A stretch of 64,000 nt of DNA from Alteromonas sp. KUL49 (GCF_006538345.1 NZ_BJKL01000006.1:191095-255094); one strand, 5' to 3'; numbered from the stretch's first letter, positions 1 to 8,953 are shown. Program-made: numbers and translations. Notes: generated by a model from the letters alone, not told the origin.

Positions 1-2
1 AA

Positions 3-542
3 GAAGTCATCACCGAAACACCTACCTATGCCTACGACATGGGAAAGCTAAGAATGGCAGTGTTACGAGTCGCACTGAAACAAGACGTGCAAGGAGAAGA
101 CAACGAAACGGCGGCTAAAGCTTGCTTTGATTGTTTTTATCACGCTAGAAGTGATTTTACCCTAGACCAAAACACGCTTGATTTATTAGAACGCCTCAGT
201 AAATCAGCTCCCCTATTAGGTATTACCAATGGCAACGTAGATTGCGACCAGATAGGTATTCGAAAGTATTTTGTCGACGTGTATCACGCCAGCACCACAC
301 GCCCTTCCAAACCCCATCACGCCATGTTCGATGAAGCTGCCAACGCCCTATCACTCCCAGCACATCACATTTTGCACGTGGGTGATTGTTTGAAAAACGA
401 CGTTTACGGTGCCGTAAACGCCGGTTATCAGGCCGCTTGGTACGCATTTAACCGTCCCATGGCTCTGACTAACGAGCGCGTAAAAGTCTTGCCTCATGTG
501 GCGCTTGATAACCTCAATGAATTAACGAGCTTTATTGAATAA
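3..542 (+). CDS. yigB: HAD-superfamily phosphatase, YigB-like (5' partial)
   Basis: The reading frame is open from the left edge, so the N-terminus, including the nucleophile Asp motif, lies outside the window. Visible HAD motifs are motif II (GITNGN), the motif III lysine in RPSKPHHAMFDEA, and motif IV in HVGDCLKNDVYGAVNAGY. This spacing fits the YigB/FMN phosphatase group, which removes phosphate from FMN or from the riboflavin precursor 5-amino-6-(5-phosphoribitylamino)uracil in the cytoplasm. In enterobacteria yigB lies just before uvrD; here uvrD follows about 4.7 kb later, which supports the assignment. An internal ATG at 39 is not the real start because conserved-looking sequence continues upstream of it. 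Substrate is inferred from family only. Confidence 0.8.
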   Translation, partial: EVITETPTYAYDMGKLRMAVLRVALKQDVQGEDNETAAKACFDCFYHARSDFTLDQNTLDLLERLSKSAPLLGITNGNVDCDQIGIRKYFVDVYHASTTRPSKPHHAMFDEAANALSLPAHHILHVGDCLKNDVYGAVNAGYQAAWYAFNRPMALTNERVKVLPHVALDNLNELTSFIE

Positions 543-576
543 AGTAGCTAATTACCTAGTTGGTATCTGAACAACC

Positions 577-978
577 ATGAGCTTTCACCCCCGAATCACC
601 TATGCTTTGTTAGCACTTGGCACTGTGTTGCTTGGCCTTTTTTCTCGCTCTAGTGTACTTGAGCATAATCACTTCATTGTGATGTACGTGGGCGACTCGC
701 TGTGGGCGTTATTAGTGTATTGGTTAGTCCGATTTTTACTACCAAAAAAGAGTTACTGGCTAAGCGCCATTGTTGCCTTACTGTTTTCGTTCTCAATTGA
801 AGTTTCTCAGCTCTATCAGGCGGATTGGATTAATGCTATTCGTCATACTAGGCTAGGCGGTTTAGTGCTTGGGTTTGGTTTTCAATGGACGGATTTAGTG
901 GCATATTCGGTTGGTATAGCGTTTGGTGCGACACTGGATTACCCATTGCGCAATGGGAGTAAGGAATCCAAGACATGA
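577..978 (+). CDS. DUF2809-like small integral membrane protein
   Basis: A 133-residue protein with about four hydrophobic segments (near residues 8-25, 36-55, 61-78 and 90-115) and a short polar tail. The features GDSLWALLVYWLVRF, SFSIEVSQLYQADWINAIRHT and the late W-T-D-L-V-A-Y-S-V-G segment resemble the DUF2809 family of unknown function. It lies 34 bases after the yigB-like gene and overlaps the next gene, a desaturase, by 4 bases (ATGA), so the two are probably translationally coupled. No function can be assigned. The coupling suggests a membrane-lipid context, but this is inference. Confidence 0.7.
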   Translation: MSFHPRITYALLALGTVLLGLFSRSSVLEHNHFIVMYVGDSLWALLVYWLVRFLLPKKSYWLSAIVALLFSFSIEVSQLYQADWINAIRHTRLGGLVLGFGFQWTDLVAYSVGIAFGATLDYPLRNGSKESKT

Positions 979-1868
979 TGGAGCCAGTGGCAAGAATTAA
1001 AGTTGATTCTCCTAGCCCTTTGAATGGTAGCATTCGCTTTGATCTGACTAAGATGCTATGGAATCTAGGCATTATTTTGACTGCAATTATATTAGGGCCT
1101 CTGACGTTTAATCTAAGTTCCTTCGTTATATTTGTGGTTATGACCTACTTATTTTTGATGATAGGTCATAGCGTGGGCATGCATCGAATGATGATCCATA
1201 GAACGTTTAGTGCCAATAGGTTTGTTAGGTGTACGCTAATATATGTAGGGGTTCTAGTGGGAATGTCAGGACCTTACGGAATAATTAGGATCCATGACAT
1301 TAGAGATTGGGCGCAGAGAAAACCTACATGCCACGACTTTTTCTCACACAAACGGAGCTTTACCCAAGACTTGTGGTGGCAGTTAACGTCAAAATTTGAA
1401 TTTACACATCCACCTGAATTGGCCATAGAGCGCCTCTACCGAGACGATAAGTTTTTGGCTTTCTGCGATAAAACATGGATGCTCCACCAACTACCCATCG
1501 CCATTATTCTTTATTATTTTGGTGGCTGGTCATTTGTGGTGTGGGGAGTGTTTGTACGTATTTCAGTGAGTATTCTTGGTCATTGGACGATAACCTACTT
1601 CTGTCATAACCCCGGCGTACAAAGATGGCTGGTTAAAGGAGCGGCAGTTCAAGCGTCTAATATTCGTGGATTAGGCCTTCTGACTTACGGTGAATGCTGG
1701 CACAACAATCATCATGCATTTCCTGAATCTGCAAAGATAGGATTAGACAAAGGCCAATGGGATCCATCTTGGTGGTTTATTGTGCTCCTCAAAAAGTTTA
1801 ATTTGGTTTATGGCGTAAAGTTACCTCGAGACAAAACGCTTAGGGATGATTTGATAGAGTGCAAGTAA
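975..1868 (+). CDS. Membrane fatty acid (acyl-CoA type) desaturase
   Basis: This 297-residue membrane protein carries the histidine clusters of non-haem di-iron desaturases: HSVGMHRMMIHRTF near residues 56-69, a middle cluster IHDIRDWAQRKPTCHDFFSHKR near 104-125, and GECWHNNHHAFPESA near residues 237-251. Hydrophobic segments lie between them in the usual desaturase order. The middle box differs from the classical HRxHH of delta-9 enzymes and fits a bacterial subgroup with an HDxRDWAQR motif. The expected role is insertion of a double bond into a fatty acyl chain at the cytoplasmic membrane; substrate and bond position are unknown. Start overlaps the upstream DUF2809 stop (ATGA). A FAD monooxygenase follows 37 bases later, suggesting one transcript. 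Confidence 0.85.
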   Translation: MMEPVARIKVDSPSPLNGSIRFDLTKMLWNLGIILTAIILGPLTFNLSSFVIFVVMTYLFLMIGHSVGMHRMMIHRTFSANRFVRCTLIYVGVLVGMSGPYGIIRIHDIRDWAQRKPTCHDFFSHKRSFTQDLWWQLTSKFEFTHPPELAIERLYRDDKFLAFCDKTWMLHQLPIAIILYYFGGWSFVVWGVFVRISVSILGHWTITYFCHNPGVQRWLVKGAAVQASNIRGLGLLTYGECWHNNHHAFPESAKIGLDKGQWDPSWWFIVLLKKFNLVYGVKLPRDKTLRDDLIECK

Positions 1869-1905
1869 CACAAGTCTTGTTGCATATGAAAAAGAGTATA
1901 TATCA

Positions 1906-3096
1906 ATGGACACTATCGCGATTATAGGTGGAGGGATTGGTGGCTTAGCCAGCGCTATTCTTCTCGCGAGAAAAGGCTTCCATGTTTCAGTGTTCGACAA
2001 AGCGGCTACTCCACAACCGGTAGGAGCAGGATTTCTGCTTCAACCACCTGGGCAAGCTGTATTGCAAAAATTGGGGGTACTCGACAGTGTTCTAAAATAT
2101 GCAGTTCCCATAAGCGGATTACAATCAAAAACGGTATCAGGGCGTACTGTCCTAGACCTCGATTATTCCGCACTAAAGACCCCTTCTTACACTGGGTTAG
2201 GGGTTCAAAGAAATGATATCTACCAGGCCTTGCTATCGAAAGTATTAAGCACGGATAGAATCAAGTTTCACTGGGGCAATGAAGTCACCCAATGCATGCC
2301 AGAGGTAAGTAAAGTAACCATAGTTTCCAACAACGAAAAACACGACTTCGATCTATGTATATTATCTTCGGGAGCCAATAGCATTCTGGCTTATGAGCAC
2401 TTTAGTGGCAGAATCCATCGTCCTTATGGTTGGGGTTGTCTGTGGACAACCATCGATTTACCTCAGAGCCTAGCACCGAATATCCTTCATCAAAGATGTA
2501 AAGGTTCAAGTAAGATGATGGGGATCCTTCCTGTGCAAAACATAGACGGAAACTACCAAGCCGCTTTGTATTGGAGTATGAAGTCTTCTGATATCGATGG
2601 CATAAACGGTAATAATTTCGGCGCTGTAAAGAACGAGATTGAACAGTTCTGGCCCGATGCTAAACAATCCATAGCCTCTCTACAATTTCACGACTTTATT
2701 TCTGCGAAATACAACGACGTTTGGACACCAAAACCCTATAACAATCGATTGGTAGCACTGGGGGATATTTGTCACGCCACTAGCCCACAATTGGGTCAAG
2801 GTTGCACTATGGCATTGTTAGACGCGTGGGTATTATCGATGCAACTAAATCAAAATGATGACCTACTCTTAGCGTCGCTCGACAACTGGTGGGCAATAAG
2901 ACGAAATCAATTAGCTTACGTTCGCCACCTAAGCAAACTATTAACTCCATTATTTCAATCTGATAGTAAAGCACTGTCACTATTTCGCGACTGGTTAATG
3001 GCACCGATTGGACGCCTACCTTTATTCAATAACCTGCAGCTCAGTACGTTAGCATCAGACGTATTCTTGAACAAAGCTGAACTAAAGCTCCACTAA
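1906..3096 (+). CDS. FAD-dependent monooxygenase (aromatic hydroxylase / UbiH-like fold)
   Basis: A 396-residue protein with the N-terminal dinucleotide-binding motif IIGGGIGGLASAILLARKG (about residues 6-24), ending in a basic/acidic strand VSVFDKA. The second FAD motif VALGDICHATSPQLGQGCTMALLDAW lies near residue 283. These define the PHBH-type flavoprotein monooxygenase group, which uses NAD(P)H and oxygen to hydroxylate or epoxidise a substrate. It begins 37 bases after the desaturase on the same strand, so both may act in one pathway on a lipid or pigment. Substrate cannot be read from sequence. Catalytic details are by family resemblance. Confidence 0.82.
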   Translation: MDTIAIIGGGIGGLASAILLARKGFHVSVFDKAATPQPVGAGFLLQPPGQAVLQKLGVLDSVLKYAVPISGLQSKTVSGRTVLDLDYSALKTPSYTGLGVQRNDIYQALLSKVLSTDRIKFHWGNEVTQCMPEVSKVTIVSNNEKHDFDLCILSSGANSILAYEHFSGRIHRPYGWGCLWTTIDLPQSLAPNILHQRCKGSSKMMGILPVQNIDGNYQAALYWSMKSSDIDGINGNNFGAVKNEIEQFWPDAKQSIASLQFHDFISAKYNDVWTPKPYNNRLVALGDICHATSPQLGQGCTMALLDAWVLSMQLNQNDDLLLASLDNWWAIRRNQLAYVRHLSKLLTPLFQSDSKALSLFRDWLMAPIGRLPLFNNLQLSTLASDVFLNKAELKLH

Positions 3097-3204
3097 TAAA
3101 ACGACTCTCTAAATTTAATTGAATATATTTTTGCATGGTTTAAACCTTCCCGCATCGAACTGCTACTAACCTTGTAATTGAACGCGCACAGAATGGAAAA
3201 CACC

Positions 3205-3981
3205 ATGAAATCAACACTATTAAAATCTGCTCTACCTTTTGCCGTTATCGCTTTAGCTTCCGCTTTTTCTGCAACCGCAGAAAACATTGAACAACAAATG
3301 GATGTTCCGATGGGCGGTACTTTAGATTTGCGCACCGATGCGGGGTCTATTGAAATTCGCACCCATAATCAACCTTATGCGGTAATCGAAGTTGATGTAC
3401 GAGGTCGTGACCAAGAAGACTTTGAAGTCGTCACCCAAATGCGTGGTGACACGTTAGAGGTTATCGGCGAAGTCGAATCTAACAACTGGAACAGAAGTCT
3501 ACAGGTAAAGTTTGAGATTACTGTGCCTGAAGATTTTAACATTGAAGTGGACACGGCAGGGGGCTCAATCAGCATTGATGATCTAGAGGGCAACATTGAC
3601 GCTCGTACCTCCGGTGGTTCAATTCAAGTAGGTGAGGTACATGGTGAAGTTGAACTACATACTTCAGGCGGCTCCATAAAAACCGAAGCTATATACGGTC
3701 CGCTTAATGCACACACTTCTGGTGGTAGTATTCGCGCCACTTTTGCAGAACAATTGACAGAAGACGCCTCGTTAGAAACATCCGGCGGCTCAATCACAGC
3801 ATACTTAATTAAAGACATTCAGGTAGACATTAACGCATCTACCGGTGGAGGTTCAGTACGCACTGACTTTGACATTGATGGCCGAGTTAAAAAGCAATCT
3901 ATCAAAGGTGAAATTAACGGCGGTGGCCCAGAACTGGACCTACACACAAGTGGCGGAAGCGTAAACATTCGGTCACTGTAA
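3205..3981 (+). CDS. Exported DUF4097-like repeat protein
   Basis: Start chosen at the ATG at 3205, giving a clean signal peptide (KSTLLKSALPFAVIALASAFSATA, cleavage before ENIEQQ). A TTG at 3178 and an ATG at 3193 are in frame but would add polar residues ahead of it. The mature part is built from repeated short beta units, with seven copies of T-(S/A/G)-G-G-S-(I/V) at about 15-25 residue spacing through the second half, typical of adhesin-like DUF4097 beta-helix proteins. Most members are of unknown function and this one sits outside or in the periplasm. No neighbour shares an obvious job. The lack of a lipobox argues for a soluble periplasmic or secreted form. Confidence 0.75.
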   Translation: MKSTLLKSALPFAVIALASAFSATAENIEQQMDVPMGGTLDLRTDAGSIEIRTHNQPYAVIEVDVRGRDQEDFEVVTQMRGDTLEVIGEVESNNWNRSLQVKFEITVPEDFNIEVDTAGGSISIDDLEGNIDARTSGGSIQVGEVHGEVELHTSGGSIKTEAIYGPLNAHTSGGSIRATFAEQLTEDASLETSGGSITAYLIKDIQVDINASTGGGSVRTDFDIDGRVKKQSIKGEINGGGPELDLHTSGGSVNIRSL

Positions 3982-4042
3982 AAGCCTGAGTATACGCGAA
4001 ATACGAGTCAGCTAAGCGCCGTAGGTGATATGAACTACGGCG

Positions 4043-4146
4043 AGAGGGAGCGATGGACTTTTTATTGCACGCCGTAAACCCATCCTTGGGGGCTCGGCTT
4101 CGGCATCCATGCCTCAGACGGCTATAAAAAGTCCTTCGCTCCCTCT
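4043..4146. repeat. Palindromic intergenic repeat with conserved core
   Basis: Two 23-base arms (4043-4065 and 4124-4146) are inverted copies with one mismatch. The interior carries GTAAACCCATCCTTGGG, which closely matches GTGAACCCATCCTTGGG in the palindromic repeat at 61161-61262. It lies between the convergent DUF4097-like and cysE genes and could form a long stem in RNA, perhaps ending transcription from both sides. Related elements are expected elsewhere in the genome, but that is inference from two loci in this window. Confidence 0.75.
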
Positions 4147-4204
4147 TCCAAGTACCATAAAACCTGTTGATTTAAACAACTAGCTATTTGCGTACAGAGG
4201 CTTT

Positions 4205-5008
4205 TTAATTTTCGCTATCTTCTAACACGTTTTGAAGCATTGATTCGCAGGGGCGATTGCAAACGGGGCGGCCAACGACTTTTGCAGGTACACCAACCAC
4301 GGTGACATGCGCAGGTACACTGTTGAGAACTACACTTCCTGCACCCACTTTAGAGCCTTCGCCAATTTCGATATTGCCAAGAATTTTTGCCCCAGCACCT
4401 ACCATGACCCCTTGACGAATCTTGGGGTGCCTGTCGCCAGATTCGTTACCCGTACCACCCAAGGTCACGCTTTGTAAAATCGATACGTTATCTTCTACTA
4501 CAGCAGTTTCACCAATAACAATACCCGTGGCATGGTCGAACATGACGCCCTTACCGATTTGCGCGGCTGGATGAATATCAACACCAAAGGTTTCGGCAAT
4601 ACGACTTTGTAAAAACAGTGCCAATTGAAAGCGACCACGCTGCCATAAATAGTTAGCCAAACGATGCGCTTGAACCGCGTGAAATCCTTTAAAGTACAAT
4701 AATGGAGTGAGTAGATCACTGACAGCAGCATCCCGTGCTACGGTGGCTTCAATATCTGCCACTGCCGCTTCAGTAATCTCTGGCTGCAACAAATAGGCTT
4801 CATCAAATACTTCGCGAATAGCCAACGCTGGCATAACATCATCGGCCATTTTATTGGAAAGAATGAAGCTTAAAGACGTTTCGAAGTTGTGGTGGGTCAA
4901 AATACACGCGTGAATATAGCTCGCCAATAACGGCTCACTCTCAGCCACTCGTTTTGCATTTTGCTTCAGAGATAACCAAAAATCATTCACTTGCGCGCTC
5001 GCTTGCAT
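4205..5008 (-). CDS. cysE: Serine O-acetyltransferase
   Basis: CysE transfers an acetyl group from acetyl-CoA to L-serine, the first step of cysteine synthesis in the cytoplasm. The 267-residue length matches the family. An N-terminal helical domain (SATase N) covers roughly residues 1-140, and a left-handed beta-helix of hexapeptide repeats follows, with the catalytic region FDHATGIVIGETAVVEDNVSILQSV and SGDRHPKIRQGVMVGAGAKILG. The C-terminal tail lacks the enterobacterial ending but keeps the family context. A good ribosome site (GGAAGGG) precedes the ATG. It is divergent from uvrD and so shares an upstream region of about 200 bases with it. Confidence 0.95.
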   Translation of the reverse strand: MQASAQVNDFWLSLKQNAKRVAESEPLLASYIHACILTHHNFETSLSFILSNKMADDVMPALAIREVFDEAYLLQPEITEAAVADIEATVARDAAVSDLLTPLLYFKGFHAVQAHRLANYLWQRGRFQLALFLQSRIAETFGVDIHPAAQIGKGVMFDHATGIVIGETAVVEDNVSILQSVTLGGTGNESGDRHPKIRQGVMVGAGAKILGNIEIGEGSKVGAGSVVLNSVPAHVTVVGVPAKVVGRPVCNRPCESMLQNVLEDSEN

Positions 5009-5136
5009 AATACCCTTCCAATAGTATAGCTGTAGGTTTAGCTAGATGGGGTTATAGACCGGAAATTCAACAAACAAATTTCTTCTGTACTATACCCTTT
5101 TGTACGGTAATGCGATCAGTTTACCCTAACTATTGC

Positions 5137-5152
5137 CTGTATAAATGCACAG
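5137..5152. promoter_or_regulatory. LexA (SOS) box upstream of uvrD
   Basis: The sequence CTGTATAAATGCACAG has the LexA pattern CTGT-N8-ACAG. It lies 54 bases before the uvrD start. In E. coli uvrD is also LexA-controlled, so induction by DNA damage is likely here. LexA binding itself is inferred from the match. Confidence 0.8.
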
Positions 5153-5205
5153 TCAGCTGGCATAATAGCGCGCTTATCTTGAACATTTGAGAGGTTAATC
5201 AAACG

Positions 5206-7377
5206 ATGGATGTATCACGACTGCTTGACGAGCTAAACGACAAACAACGTGAAGCGGTAGCTGCGCCTTTATCTAACATGCTGGTACTCGCCGGTGCAGG
5301 TAGTGGTAAAACTCGTGTTTTAGTACATCGCATTGCTTGGTTAATGGAAGTAGAAAACATCGCGCCCTTCTCTATTCTGGCGGTAACTTTCACAAACAAA
5401 GCCGCCAAAGAAATGCGTGGTCGTATTGAATCGCTGATGGGACAAAGTCTGCACAATATGTGGATCGGTACCTTTCATGGTTTGGCCCATCGTTTGTTAC
5501 GCGCTCACCACGCAGAAGCCGGATTACCTGAAAACTTCCAAATTCTAGATTCCGACGACCAGTACCGTTTAATTCGCCGTGTGCTCAAAGCCATGAATTT
5601 GGACGAAAAACATTGGGCACCTCGTCAAGTGCAGTGGTACATCAATGGCAATAAAGACGAAGGGCTTCGTCCTCAGCACATAGAAACCCACGGCGATCAC
5701 ACCCAACAGAAAATGCGCGAGATTTACGCGGCCTATCAAGATGCATGTGATCGTTCTGGATTGGTCGATTTTGCTGAGTTATTGCTGCGTGCGCATGAAC
5801 TCTGGGCGAAGAACCCCGAGGTATTAGCTCACTATCAACGTCGATTCCGCGCGGTATTGGTCGACGAATTCCAAGACACCAACAACATTCAATATGCTTG
5901 GCTTCGTATGTTGTGTAGTGGTGACAAGAATAACATTATGATTGTGGGTGACGACGACCAATCTATTTATGGTTGGCGCGGTGCGAATGTAGATAATATT
6001 CAACACTTTTTAAAAGACTTCGAATCACCCAGCACGGTGTGCCTTGAGCAAAACTATCGTTCTACAGGTACCATTCTAAAAGCCGCCAATACGGTTATCG
6101 ACAATAACCAAGGACGTTTGGGTAAAGAATTGTGGACTGATGGCACTGATGGCGATCCAATATCGGTATACGCAGGCTTTAACGAGCTTGATGAGGCTCG
6201 TTTTATTGTGTCTAAAATCAAGCAATGGCTCGATCAAGGTAACGCCTTATGCGACACCGCGATTTTATACCGAAATAACGCTCAATCTCGCGTTCTGGAA
6301 GAAGCCTTACTTCACGAAGGTTTAGCGTATCGCATTTATGGCGGACTTCGTTTCTTCGAACGTCAAGAAATCAAAGACGCTCTTGGCTATCTACGCATGG
6401 TTAATCACCCTCATGACGATGCCGCCTTTGAGCGTGTGGTGAATACGCCTAGCCGTGGTATGGGTGAGAAAACGCTGACCCAAATCCGTGAGGCCGCTCG
6501 AGCGCACAATTGTTCTATGTGGCAAGCCAGTCAGCTTTTGATTAACGAAGGCTCTCTGAAAGGCCGTGCTAAAACGGCACTAACCAACTTTGTTGCCGTT
6601 ATTACCGACATGGAACAAAACATGGCAAATGAGGTACTGGAAGAACAAGCTGACATTGCTATTCGCCAGTCGGGATTATATGCCATGTATCAAGCTGAAC
6701 GAGGCGAAAAAGCCCAAGCGCGATTAGAAAACTTGGAAGAATTGGTTACCGCATGTAAGCAGTTTGTCGTACCGGAAGATGCTGATGAGATGACACCCTT
6801 GGCTGCGTTTTTAGCCCATGCGTCTCTTGAAGCAGGGGAAACTCAAGCCAAAAGCGATCAAGACGCCGTGCAAATGATGACAATTCACACGGCTAAAGGT
6901 TTGGAGTTCCCATTAGTATTTATGGCCGGTGTTGAAGAGGGCATGTTCCCGAGTCAAATGACCAATGAAGAGCCCGGTCGCATGGAAGAAGAACGTCGCC
7001 TTTGTTACGTGGGCATGACACGCGCCATGCAAAAGCTTTACATTACCTACGCTGAAAGCCGCCGCTTATACGGCCAAGACAAGTATCACACGGCGTCTCG
7101 TTTTATTCGTGAGATTCCATCTGAGTGCGTTGAAGAAGTGCGACTTAAGTCCACCATTTCCCGCCCCGTTCACAATCGCTTTAGCCAAGCAACGGCTCAT
7201 GCGTCCTTCGAAAACACCGGTTTTCAATTAGGGCAGCGAGTTTTACACCGAAAATTCGGCGAAGGTATAGTTCTCAATTATGAAGGCAGTGGCGATAATG
7301 CACGTGTGCAAGTAAACTTTGATGAGTTCGGCAGCAAATGGTTGGTGTTAGCCTACGCAAAACTCACACCGGCGTAA
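5206..7377 (+). CDS. uvrD: DNA helicase II (UvrD)
   Basis: UvrD is a 3'-to-5' superfamily 1 helicase acting in nucleotide excision and mismatch repair. The 723-residue protein shows the Q motif (LNDKQREAVAAP), Walker A (LAGAGSGKT, near residue 28), the TFTNKAAKEMRGRI motif, Walker B VDEFQDTN, GDDDQSIYGWRGA, and the late motifs TIHTAKGLEFPLVFMAGVEEG and RRLCYVGMTRA. Length equals E. coli UvrD (720). The C-terminal FGEGIVLNYEGSGDNARVQVNFDEFGSKWLVLAYAKL is the UvrD Tudor-like tail that contacts UvrB and RNA polymerase. A LexA box lies upstream. A yigB-like gene is found to the left, as in enterobacteria, but separated by other genes. Confidence 0.97.
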   Translation: MDVSRLLDELNDKQREAVAAPLSNMLVLAGAGSGKTRVLVHRIAWLMEVENIAPFSILAVTFTNKAAKEMRGRIESLMGQSLHNMWIGTFHGLAHRLLRAHHAEAGLPENFQILDSDDQYRLIRRVLKAMNLDEKHWAPRQVQWYINGNKDEGLRPQHIETHGDHTQQKMREIYAAYQDACDRSGLVDFAELLLRAHELWAKNPEVLAHYQRRFRAVLVDEFQDTNNIQYAWLRMLCSGDKNNIMIVGDDDQSIYGWRGANVDNIQHFLKDFESPSTVCLEQNYRSTGTILKAANTVIDNNQGRLGKELWTDGTDGDPISVYAGFNELDEARFIVSKIKQWLDQGNALCDTAILYRNNAQSRVLEEALLHEGLAYRIYGGLRFFERQEIKDALGYLRMVNHPHDDAAFERVVNTPSRGMGEKTLTQIREAARAHNCSMWQASQLLINEGSLKGRAKTALTNFVAVITDMEQNMANEVLEEQADIAIRQSGLYAMYQAERGEKAQARLENLEELVTACKQFVVPEDADEMTPLAAFLAHASLEAGETQAKSDQDAVQMMTIHTAKGLEFPLVFMAGVEEGMFPSQMTNEEPGRMEEERRLCYVGMTRAMQKLYITYAESRRLYGQDKYHTASRFIREIPSECVEEVRLKSTISRPVHNRFSQATAHASFENTGFQLGQRVLHRKFGEGIVLNYEGSGDNARVQVNFDEFGSKWLVLAYAKLTPA

Positions 7378-7403
7378 TCGAATAAAAAATGGCGTGCTAA
7401 TAC

Positions 7404-8657
7404 ATGTTCATGCAGCAAAACGTACTGGTAATTGAAAACAGTCACACTAGCTTAGAAATTGTCTCTAAGTTAGTGAGAAAGGCGGGGCTTAATCCCATTG
7501 GCGCACGTTCCTTGATGGAAGCTCGCGCTCGATTTTCCCAAATGATGCCTGAAAGCTGCTTGTGCGCCATAGTGGCTTATAATCTACCCGACGCTCCTCA
7601 TGGCGAAGCCGCTGACGCAACCATTGCCGCGTATATCCCCACTATCGTGGTAACGGATAGCGTACACCCCCCAACGCGAGAACACATTCTTACGAAAGAT
7701 GTTGTGGACTATATCCCTAAAGAGAATGCACAAAATTATGACTATTTAAGTCGCCTTCTTGCTCGATTAGAGAAGAATAAGTCCACTGGGGTGATCGTAG
7801 TCAGCACCCATCGAAAGTCGCGGAAAAACATGCTCTCGATGTTGCACAAACACAACTTTGTAGTATTTGATTGCCCAACCGCCAGTGATGCTATGCAACA
7901 CTTGGCAAACAACAAGCACATTAGGCTAGTCATTACCGACTACGCCATACCTGATATGACAGGCACTGAATTTGTATCCACACTGCGCAAAGCCTTTGCC
8001 AAAGAGCAGCTTGCCATTATGGGGATTGCGGGTGGCGAAAATACGTTGCTGTCGGCACTATTCATTAAAAGTGGCGCCAATGATTTTATTCACCGCCCCT
8101 ACAGTCACGAAGAGTTTTTGTGCAGGGTAATGCAGAATGTGGAATATATAGAAAGCGTTGAGGCCATACGCCGTGCGGCAAACTCAGACTACTTAACGGG
8201 ATTGCCCAATCGACGCCACTTTTTCTACACGGTAACAGTGCAACAGTCTTCATTACCCGATTCACACGCCCTGGCCCTTATCGATCTAGACCACTTTAAG
8301 TCAATTAATGATACCTATGGTCATGATGCGGGAGATGAAGTGCTTAAGGTTGTTGCCAGCGTTATCGAAGAGCAGTTCCCAGATGAAGTCATCGCCCGCT
8401 TTGGTGGCGAGGAATTTTGTATTTATTTCCCTGAAACTCATATCGATGACGTAATAAAGTTACTCAATACATTCAGAGAAACCTTGGCCGACACTATCAT
8501 TAGATTCAATGGGGAAACCCTCAGTGTTACATGTAGTGTGGGTGTAAGCACCCTCAATACACAAAATATAGAAGCCATGTTAAGCAATGCAGACAAAGCA
8601 CTTTACGAGGTAAAACGCCAAGGACGCAACCAAGTGTTAAAAGCGTGTACAGAGTAA
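7404..8657 (+). CDS. Response regulator with two receiver-like domains and GGDEF output
   Basis: A 417-residue predicted diguanylate cyclase. The first receiver-like region (about 6-115) ends its third strand in AIVAYNLPDAP, with Asn where the phosphorylated Asp is expected, so it is probably not phosphorylated. The second (about 128-245) has LVITDYAIPDMTG with the Asp intact. The C-terminal GGDEF domain keeps DYLTGLPNRR, LIDLDHFKSINDTYGHDAGDE and RFGGEEF near residue 335, so it should make cyclic-di-GMP. No RxxD inhibitory site is seen before GGEEF. Follows uvrD by 26 bases. The start could also be the ATG six bases later. Its partner kinase is not adjacent. Confidence 0.9.
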   Translation: MFMQQNVLVIENSHTSLEIVSKLVRKAGLNPIGARSLMEARARFSQMMPESCLCAIVAYNLPDAPHGEAADATIAAYIPTIVVTDSVHPPTREHILTKDVVDYIPKENAQNYDYLSRLLARLEKNKSTGVIVVSTHRKSRKNMLSMLHKHNFVVFDCPTASDAMQHLANNKHIRLVITDYAIPDMTGTEFVSTLRKAFAKEQLAIMGIAGGENTLLSALFIKSGANDFIHRPYSHEEFLCRVMQNVEYIESVEAIRRAANSDYLTGLPNRRHFFYTVTVQQSSLPDSHALALIDLDHFKSINDTYGHDAGDEVLKVVASVIEEQFPDEVIARFGGEEFCIYFPETHIDDVIKLLNTFRETLADTIIRFNGETLSVTCSVGVSTLNTQNIEAMLSNADKALYEVKRQGRNQVLKACTE

Positions 8658-8953
8658 GTTAACAATTGTCCATTTGGTCAAATTTTATCTAAATTACCTC
8701 AGTATTTCATTGTCATGAACAATCTATGACAGTAAACTCGCGCTCCAGTCTTCAAACGAGAATCTTCAACGTGAGATTATTGAGGGCTGGATGGAATACA
8801 TGCGAGTTTTTACTTACCTCTCTCTATCTCCTAGCAGCACTCTTACTCTTTTTCGTTTAGTTTTCTCGTCGATTCTGCGATGAAATGTTTCTCAGAGAAC
8901 ATCTGTAATCTTTGAAGATGGTTATGCGACCTAACACATAAAAGAGACAGTGA

